This document shows positions 5,599 to 9,591 of a stretch of DNA of 9,591 nucleotides, one piece after another. A program made the position numbers and the translations under genes. Each line of letters opens with the position of its first letter. Positions within the stretch are counted from its first letter, which is position 1. The notes beneath the pieces are model-generated. The model saw only the letters and a program-made list of their open reading frames with translations. It did not search any database and was not told the origin of the DNA. This DNA comes from Candidatus Mediterraneibacter gallistercoris. GTDB taxonomy: Bacteria; Bacillota_A; Clostridia; Lachnospirales; Lachnospiraceae. The stretch lies in NCBI GenBank assembly GCA_019119745.1, contig DWWI01000170.1:1-9591 (forward strand), in the 5' to 3' direction.

Positions 5599-5678
5599 TA
5601 TCCGAGAAGAATTATTATTCGAGAAGATTCCGGCAATCATAGTCAATAGCGGTATTCTCAATAATTCTTCTCAAATAA
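5591..5678 (+). repeat. Left terminal inverted repeat of the RIT element (88 bp)
   Basis: Matches the reverse complement of 8961-9048 at 83 of 88 positions by my hand alignment. It contains internal sub-repeats: GAGAAGA at 5604-5610 and 5621-5627 (17 bp apart) and the inverted TCTTCTC at 5666-5672. A 13-bp perfect internal inverted pair is formed by 5604-5616 and 5660-5672. Several arm sites per end would allow more than one recombinase monomer to bind. Confidence 0.88.
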
Positions 5679-5693
5679 CGATAGTACATATAT

Positions 5694-5718
5694 CCTTATT
5701 GTACAAACTACAATAAGG
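5694..5718 (+). promoter_or_regulatory. Hairpin covering the Shine-Dalgarno of the first recombinase gene
   Basis: CCTTATTGTA (5694-5703) and TACAATAAGG (5709-5718) form a perfect 10-bp stem with a 5-nt loop. The right arm contains the first part of the AAGGAGG ribosome site (5715-5721), so in RNA the site would be at least partly masked. Such structures are known in insertion sequences to keep read-through transcripts untranslated. As DNA it could equally be a repressor operator. Confidence 0.6.
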
Positions 5719-5731
5719 AGGTATTGTTATA

Positions 5732-6955
5732 ATGCAAGAACGAAACGATTCATTCGAGGAACTCAGAGCAAATCTTCTCGAGAAGCTGAGAAATCAAGGG
5801 TGTTCACCGATTACCATTACTGGTTATAGGTACCAATGCAACAGCATTTTCAAATGGATGAGAAGAAACGACTACGATCATTACAGCGTGGAAGGAGGGA
5901 ACAAATATTTACAGGATTATTGTGCCAAACATGGCGAAAACCAGTATTACACCACTTTAAGGACAGTGATATACCGTCTAAACGACATATTAAAAGATAC
6001 ATGGCAGGACGTGCATTCAGATAAAGGCAAGCATTTTTGCCTGCCGGATGCTTTTGTTGAAATAGTAGATCGATATTGCTATTGGAATGTCAGAACAGGA
6101 CATGCAGCCGGTACTATTAGAAATAAAAGATATGCTGTCTCTTGGTTTTTGGATGAGTTATCAAAACAAAAGTGCAGATCTCTCGAAGAGATGTCCCCCA
6201 TATTGATAACACAGACGTGTATAAAGATAACGGATCACAATCTTTGGAGTGAGATCAGGATGTTTTTAAGATATCTGGTGGAGTTTGAAGGTGTCAAATC
6301 TGACTATTCAACGATCATTCCTCATTATACGAAACCTTATGTTATACCAAGTGTTTATTCTGTCGAAGAAATAAGAGCCATAGAAGAAACTATAGATACT
6401 GGCACTATCATAGGAAAACGCGATTATGCAATGATACTTCTTGTCTCAAGAATGGGGATGCGTTCCGGTGACATCGCAAGATTAAGGATTGAGGATGTTC
6501 AGAATAGAACTGACTTAGATATCATTCAGGAAAAGACAGGAAACACTCTTCATCTTCCACTGATTCGGGAAGTTAAATCGGCTATTGATGATTATTTATC
6601 CGTCAGACCATCGTCACAGTCAGATTTGGTATTTATCAATGTTTATGCTCCATATAATCCGGTAACAACTTCTACTATCAGAGCCGCATTAAGGAAATAT
6701 ATCAGACTTTCGGGGATTAATCCTGGAAAACGCAAGAGTGGTCCTCATGCGCTTAGAGCATCCCTGGCCAGTTCCATGGTCAACGATGATATAAACTATG
6801 AGACTGTAAGAAAGGTGTTGGGACACAGCTCTAATAATGCCATTAAACATTATGCCCGCATAGACACAGAAAGACTCAGAAGATATAGTCTGACGCCACC
6901 ATTACCTGTCGGGAGATTTTACACATTTCTATATGGGGAGGTGGAAAAAAGATGA
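5732..6955 (+). CDS. ritA: Tyrosine recombinase, first of the RIT trio
   Basis: A 407-aa integrase-family recombinase. The N-terminal half (about 1-200) contains two SAM-like DNA-binding segments: residues 10-95, and a second repeat near 110-190 that makes it longer than its two partners. The catalytic domain (about 205-385) has R244 in MGMRSGD, the beta-hairpin lysine K268, H339 and R342 in HALR, H365 in LGHSS and the nucleophile Y374 in HYARID, so it should be active. It cuts and rejoins DNA through a 3'-phosphotyrosyl link. It starts after AAGGAGG with 10-nt spacing, under the hairpin at 5694-5718. Its stop overlaps the next start (ATGA), so the trio is made from one message. It probably acts together with the other two at the element ends. 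Confidence 0.88.
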   Translation: MQERNDSFEELRANLLEKLRNQGCSPITITGYRYQCNSIFKWMRRNDYDHYSVEGGNKYLQDYCAKHGENQYYTTLRTVIYRLNDILKDTWQDVHSDKGKHFCLPDAFVEIVDRYCYWNVRTGHAAGTIRNKRYAVSWFLDELSKQKCRSLEEMSPILITQTCIKITDHNLWSEIRMFLRYLVEFEGVKSDYSTIIPHYTKPYVIPSVYSVEEIRAIEETIDTGTIIGKRDYAMILLVSRMGMRSGDIARLRIEDVQNRTDLDIIQEKTGNTLHLPLIREVKSAIDDYLSVRPSSQSDLVFINVYAPYNPVTTSTIRAALRKYIRLSGINPGKRKSGPHALRASLASSMVNDDINYETVRKVLGHSSNNAIKHYARIDTERLRRYSLTPPLPVGRFYTFLYGEVEKR

Positions 6956-7941
6956 CCAGGCTCAACTCTGTTTTCCGTGATGAAATAAAAATGCATCTCT
7001 CTGTAAGGGAGGCGGAACTTAGTCATGAGGCTTATAGACATTACAGAAGAACGATGGTCCTCTTCGATAATTATCTATGCAGGATTCATCATACCGATAA
7101 AGAAATACCTGAATCGGTAATCGAATCCTGGATCAAAGAAGTTAGCGTGGGCATTTCATTAAATACATCCAGCCAGCACGTTCACTATGTCAGACAGTTG
7201 CTGCTGTTTCTAGTGAACTCTGGTTACAAATGTTTCATTCCAAGAACACTTATAACCCATGATACCTATGTCCCTTACCTTTATTCGGATGAGGATATAG
7301 AAAAAATATTTGAAGTTGCCGACTCATTGGTGGTTACCAGGGCAACCAAAAACAGATACGTGGAAAAAGAAATGCCCTTATTCCTGCGTCTGCTTTATTG
7401 CTGTGGTTTACGCGTTGGAGAAACCGTGAGTATTAAAGTTGGAGACTTGGATTTTGACAGGAATCTGATTATTCTTCGGGTTACCAAAAAATATAAGCAA
7501 AGGTTGGTTCCTTTTGGAAAGGACTTGGCAGAAATCATTTATCGCTATTGCATAGGAATGGGAATACTGAATGATTCGGAAGCGTATCTCTTTCCGGGAG
7601 AAGACACGCATAGCCATATATCGACTAATAACGTCGGAAACTATTATAGGATTATTCGGAAAAGAGCTGGAATAAACAACAGTTGGCAGATTAAGAATGG
7701 ACGCGGTGCTTGTCTTCACTGCTTCAGGCATACATTTGCTGTCAGATCTTTTGATAAGAATGAGCGTAATGGTATAAAAGCCAGCGAATCTGTTCCATTC
7801 TTATCGACATATTTAGGTCATGACAGCCTTTACGAGACGGAAAAATATTTAAAATTCAGTGGCAATTACTTTGAGGATACGCTTACAAAGTTTAATGATT
7901 ATTCGGGAGAATTATTTTCGGAGGTGATCATCTATGAGTAA
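6952..7941 (+). CDS. ritB: Tyrosine recombinase, second of the RIT trio
   Basis: A 329-aa recombinase. An N-terminal SAM-like core-binding domain (about 10-100) precedes the catalytic domain (about 110-305), with R154 in CGLRVGE, a lysine-rich hairpin (TKKYKQR, 178-184), H256 and R259 in HCFRH, H290 in LGHDS and the nucleophile Y299 in ETEKYL. All expected residues are present. A stretch between LRH-type box and LGH (about residues 265-282, KNERNGIKASES) is somewhat longer than in phage integrases. The gene overlaps the previous stop as ATGA, with GGGAGGTGG upstream, and runs 8 nt into the next gene. Distinct sequence from its two partners argues that each recombinase has its own role rather than being a duplicate. 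Confidence 0.88.
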   Translation: MTRLNSVFRDEIKMHLSVREAELSHEAYRHYRRTMVLFDNYLCRIHHTDKEIPESVIESWIKEVSVGISLNTSSQHVHYVRQLLLFLVNSGYKCFIPRTLITHDTYVPYLYSDEDIEKIFEVADSLVVTRATKNRYVEKEMPLFLRLLYCCGLRVGETVSIKVGDLDFDRNLIILRVTKKYKQRLVPFGKDLAEIIYRYCIGMGILNDSEAYLFPGEDTHSHISTNNVGNYYRIIRKRAGINNSWQIKNGRGACLHCFRHTFAVRSFDKNERNGIKASESVPFLSTYLGHDSLYETEKYLKFSGNYFEDTLTKFNDYSGELFSEVIIYE

Positions 7942-8956
7942 GCGAAAAATCGAATTTATGTCATTGTTGGAAGATTATTTTGAGACGTACTTGCCATATA
8001 GTCGAGGTCTTAGCCCAAACACGATAGAATCCTATAAGCAAAGCTTCATGTTGTTACTCCGATTTATGTCGGATGTTAAGGGCATTGATCCTGATGATAT
8101 CAAGTTCTCAATCTTAAATTATGATACATTGATGGAATTCTTTAACTGGCTCGAAAAAGAAAGGCATTGTAAACCTGTAACCAGAAACCAGCGGCTCTCA
8201 GCACTTTCAGCGTTCTCAGAGTATGCGCAGAATAGAGATTTTGATGCGGCATCTGTATTCAGAAGTGCCATTGTAAAGATTCCGATAAAGCGTGGAAACA
8301 AAAAAGCAAGAGCCGTTTTTTCAAGGGATGAGATAAAAATATTATTAGCACTCCCTGATGAAAACTATGAAACCGGACTAAGAGACAAGGTTCTGCTTTC
8401 ATTTATGTATGCAACTGGTGCACGAGCGCAGGAAATATGCGATTTTACAGTTGATGCTCTTCATATAAATGACAAAAATGCATCTGTTACATTAATTGGA
8501 AAAGGAACAAAAGCCAGGCAAGTGGGGATCTCTTTAAGTTTGGCAAGAACTGTTCGAAAATATATTATACATAGACATATTGAAGGATATCCTGAAAAGC
8601 ATGTATTTTCCAGCCAAACGCATGAACAAATGACCGTATCCTGCGTTGAAGGCATATATAAAAAATATGTAGCCATTGCAAAAGAGAAACATCCAAATAT
8701 GTTTCTTAAGGACAGCTATCCGCCCCATTCCATGAGGCATAGTACAGCCTGTCATCTGTTAGAAGCGGGAGTAGATATTATGACAATCAAAAACATACTT
8801 GGACATGTATCTGTACAGACAACACAGATTTATGCAGAAATGTCGCAAGATTCTGTTGATAGGAAACTTAAGGAATGGAATGATACTTGGTTTTCCGGTA
8901 ATGCAGAAGTGAAGGAAGTCAAAAAAAGTATACCTGGATTTCTGAAGAGAAAGTAA
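7934..8956 (+). CDS. ritC: Tyrosine recombinase, third of the RIT trio
   Basis: A 340-aa recombinase, the most XerC/XerD-like of the three. The N-terminal core-binding domain (about 10-100) includes the usual GLSPNTIESY start (25-34). The catalytic domain (about 125-305) has R164 in TGARAQE, K190 in IGKGTKAR, H265 and R268 in HSMRH, H291 in LGHVS and nucleophile Y300 in TQIYAEM. It should be active. A tail of about 40 residues rich in lysine follows. It overlaps the second gene by 8 nt and is preceded by GGAGGTGATC, an almost complete match to the 16S rRNA 3' end, so it may be the best translated of the trio. Only 4 bp separate its stop from the right terminal repeat. Confidence 0.9.
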   Translation: MSKRKIEFMSLLEDYFETYLPYSRGLSPNTIESYKQSFMLLLRFMSDVKGIDPDDIKFSILNYDTLMEFFNWLEKERHCKPVTRNQRLSALSAFSEYAQNRDFDAASVFRSAIVKIPIKRGNKKARAVFSRDEIKILLALPDENYETGLRDKVLLSFMYATGARAQEICDFTVDALHINDKNASVTLIGKGTKARQVGISLSLARTVRKYIIHRHIEGYPEKHVFSSQTHEQMTVSCVEGIYKKYVAIAKEKHPNMFLKDSYPPHSMRHSTACHLLEAGVDIMTIKNILGHVSVQTTQIYAEMSQDSVDRKLKEWNDTWFSGNAEVKEVKKSIPGFLKRK

Positions 8957-8960
8957 AATA

Positions 8961-9048
8961 TTATTCGAGAAGAATTATTGAGAATACCGCAATTAACTAT
9001 GATAACCGGAATCTTCTCGAATAATAATTCTTCTCGGATAATCGGTGT
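8961..9048 (+). repeat. Right terminal inverted repeat of the RIT element (88 bp)
   Basis: Inverted copy of 5591-5678 with about five mismatches in 88. The outermost bases ATCGGTGT (9041-9048) mirror the ACACCGAT that the left end shares with tnpB. Mismatches cluster in the middle (about 8992-9005), while the GAGAAGA-type boxes are fully conserved, as expected if those boxes are protein-binding sites. Confidence 0.88.
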
Positions 9049-9074
9049 TATTCCAGTTCTGACATAACACCGAT
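9041..9074 (+). other. Symmetric 34-bp core-like site at the right RIT junction
   Basis: ATCGGTGTTAT (9041-9051) and ATAACACCGAT (9064-9074) are perfect inverted copies around a 12-nt spacer (9052-9063). Two 11-bp arms around a short asymmetric spacer is the form of a tyrosine recombinase core site. The left junction has only one arm (ACACCGAT), so the two ends differ. The right octamer 9067-9074 is the direct repeat of 5591-5598. Confidence 0.7.
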
Positions 9075-9359
9075 ATGCGGAAATCCATTGACGGACTCTG
9101 CGCTGTGATCGAAGACCAGCTTAAGATGGATCCTTCGTCCAGTGCTCTCTTCCTTTTCTGCGGAAGAAGACGGGACAGGATCAAAGCCTTATTTAAAGAA
9201 AGCGATGGCTTCGTCCTGATCTATAAGCGGCTGTCTGTCCGCGGCGGCTATCAATGGCCCCGGAAGCAGTCGGAAGTCCGGAATCTTTCCTGGAGGGAGT
9301 TTGACTGGCTGATGTCGGGAATCGATATCGACCAGCCAAAAGCACTCAAAACAGAGTGA
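9075..9359 (+). pseudogene. tnpB: IS66 tnpB, 3' fragment (codons 20-113)
   Basis: Encodes the remaining 94 residues of IS66 TnpB, starting MRKSIDGLCAVIED and including the family hallmarks LFLFCGRRRDRIKAL and YKRLSVRGGYQWPR. The first codon happens to be ATG, but no Shine-Dalgarno precedes it: the bases upstream belong to the element's core site. Translation is therefore doubtful. The reading frame is otherwise undamaged and ends 121 bp before tnpC. In intact IS66 elements TnpB is needed for normal transposition, so this copy is probably immobile unless the insertion leaves or TnpB is supplied in trans. Confidence 0.9.
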
Positions 9360-9424
9360 AAATCTTGCACAGAAAACACCGGAAAATCCTTGTAAATTCG
9401 GCGTTTTTCAGCGGTTATTCCTCT

Positions 9425-9452
9425 TTGGTAAAAGTCCCGTTTCTGATATAAT
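9425..9452 (+). promoter_or_regulatory. Promoter for IS66 tnpC
   Basis: A TTGGTA -35 box (9425-9430) is followed after 16 nt by a perfect TATAAT -10 box (9447-9452) with an extended TG element at 9444-9445. Transcription would start near 9459, about 22 nt before the tnpC start. The gap between tnpB and tnpC is unusually roomy for IS66 and is explained by this promoter. It would keep tnpC expressed in spite of the interrupted tnpB. Confidence 0.65.
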
Positions 9453-9480
9453 AAGGGTATCAAATCCGAGGAGAGAAACG

Positions 9481-9591
9481 ATGGCTTCCAGTGCAAAAGA
9501 TATCCAGCTTCGAGAGCTGAAAGATACAGTATCACAACTGAAAACAATGGTATCTGAACAGACTGAGCTGATCAGGTCTCTCCGTCTTATT
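9481..9591 (+). CDS. tnpC: IS66-family transposase TnpC, N-terminal part
   Basis: Partial: the window ends after 37 codons. The visible residues (MASSAKDIQLRELKDTV, then SQLKTMVSEQTELIRSLR) form a heptad-patterned amphipathic helix, which matches the leucine-zipper-like N-terminus of IS66 DDE transposases. The family's zinc-binding and catalytic DDE domains would lie to the right. The start follows a GAGGAGAG ribosome site with suitable spacing and its own upstream promoter at 9425-9452. Position directly after tnpB supports the identification. Confidence 0.82.
   Translation, partial: MASSAKDIQLRELKDTVSQLKTMVSEQTELIRSLRLI

Larger units (their letters stand above)
5599..9074 (+). mobile_element. 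RIT (recombinase-in-trio) element inserted in IS66 tnpB
   Basis: This 3476-bp insertion contains three consecutive, overlapping tyrosine recombinase genes in one orientation and almost nothing else, between 88-bp inverted repeats. That is the defining layout of RIT elements. All three proteins keep the catalytic residues, which separates it from Tn554-type elements, where the third protein is not a recombinase. Boundaries are set by the interrupted tnpB and the ACACCGAT repeats. Base composition is more AT-rich than the host IS66 genes, which fits separate origin. It carries no cargo gene. With intact genes and matching ends it looks recently inserted and possibly active. Confidence 0.88.
5034..9591 (+). 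mobile_element. IS66-family insertion sequence, left part, interrupted by a RIT element
   Basis: The three-gene order tnpA-tnpB-tnpC, with tnpA and tnpB overlapping, identifies an IS66-family element. The left end is placed at GTAAGCGCC (5034), because IS66-family termini typically begin GTAA; the adjacent CAACGTCT (5026-5033) would be the expected 8-bp target duplication. The right end lies beyond the window, so neither the inverted repeat nor the duplication can be confirmed. tnpB is split by the insertion at 5599-9074, while tnpA looks complete and tnpC begins normally. The element sits upstream of the divergently oriented NERD operon. Confidence 0.8.

Noticed and set aside
5599..9074. Tn554-type transposon (tnpA, tnpB, tnpC).
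   Set aside because: Only two of the three Tn554 proteins are tyrosine recombinases and that element lacks long terminal inverted repeats. Here all three proteins have the full catalytic set, and 88-bp repeats are present.
9075..9359. A free-standing 94-aa gene starting at ATG 9075.
   Set aside because: It is the remainder of tnpB in register with the 5' fragment, has no ribosome binding site, and the ATG is an internal methionine codon of the original gene.
1..9591. CRISPR arrays, tRNA or rRNA genes.
   Set aside because: No regularly spaced direct repeats of suitable length, no tRNA-like cloverleaf and no rRNA signature were seen on either strand.

Overview
The window looks like chromosome of a Gram-positive gut-type Firmicute, most likely a Lachnospiraceae/Clostridium-cluster relative. 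The reasons are strong GGAGG ribosome binding sites throughout, moderate GC, adjacent genes for the catalytic and regulatory chains of aspartate transcarbamoylase, and the style of the small accessory genes. The assignment is inferred from sequence character only.

Region 1 (about 1-2180, + strand) is core chromosome: a strong sigma-A-type promoter, a nitroreductase-family flavoprotein, then pyrB and pyrI, which encode the two chains of aspartate transcarbamoylase (first committed step of pyrimidine synthesis). The gaps are short and the three genes could be co-transcribed. A roughly 115-nt imperfect palindrome (2271-2385) closes the unit.

Region 2 (about 2500-5033, - strand) is accessory. 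It holds a small orphan gene (N-terminus resembling DUF6870) and then, in transcription order from 4848 down to 2936, a tightly coupled five-gene operon. Its products are a NERD-domain (PD-(D/E)XK-like) protein with a C-terminal membrane anchor, a 70-aa protein, a 64-aa protein, a 73-aa HNH endonuclease and a 72-aa acidic protein. The operon ends in a clear intrinsic terminator (2841-2885). Two nuclease-type folds with three unknown small proteins in one translationally coupled unit make this a candidate undescribed defence or mobile-element cassette; that function is inference.

Region 3 (about 5034-9591 and beyond, + strand) is a nest of mobile elements. An IS66-family element begins near 5034 with tnpA, tnpB and the start of tnpC. 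Its tnpB is cut after codon 19 by a 3476-bp insertion (5599-9074) carrying three overlapping tyrosine recombinase genes between 88-bp near-perfect inverted repeats. This is the architecture of a RIT (recombinase-in-trio) element. An 8-bp direct repeat (ACACCGAT) borders the insertion, and precise loss of one copy plus the element would restore tnpB codon for codon. The right end carries a symmetric 11-12-11 palindrome that looks like a recombinase core site. Hairpins overlap or abut the Shine-Dalgarno sequences of both tnpA and the first recombinase gene, which may keep read-through transcripts silent.
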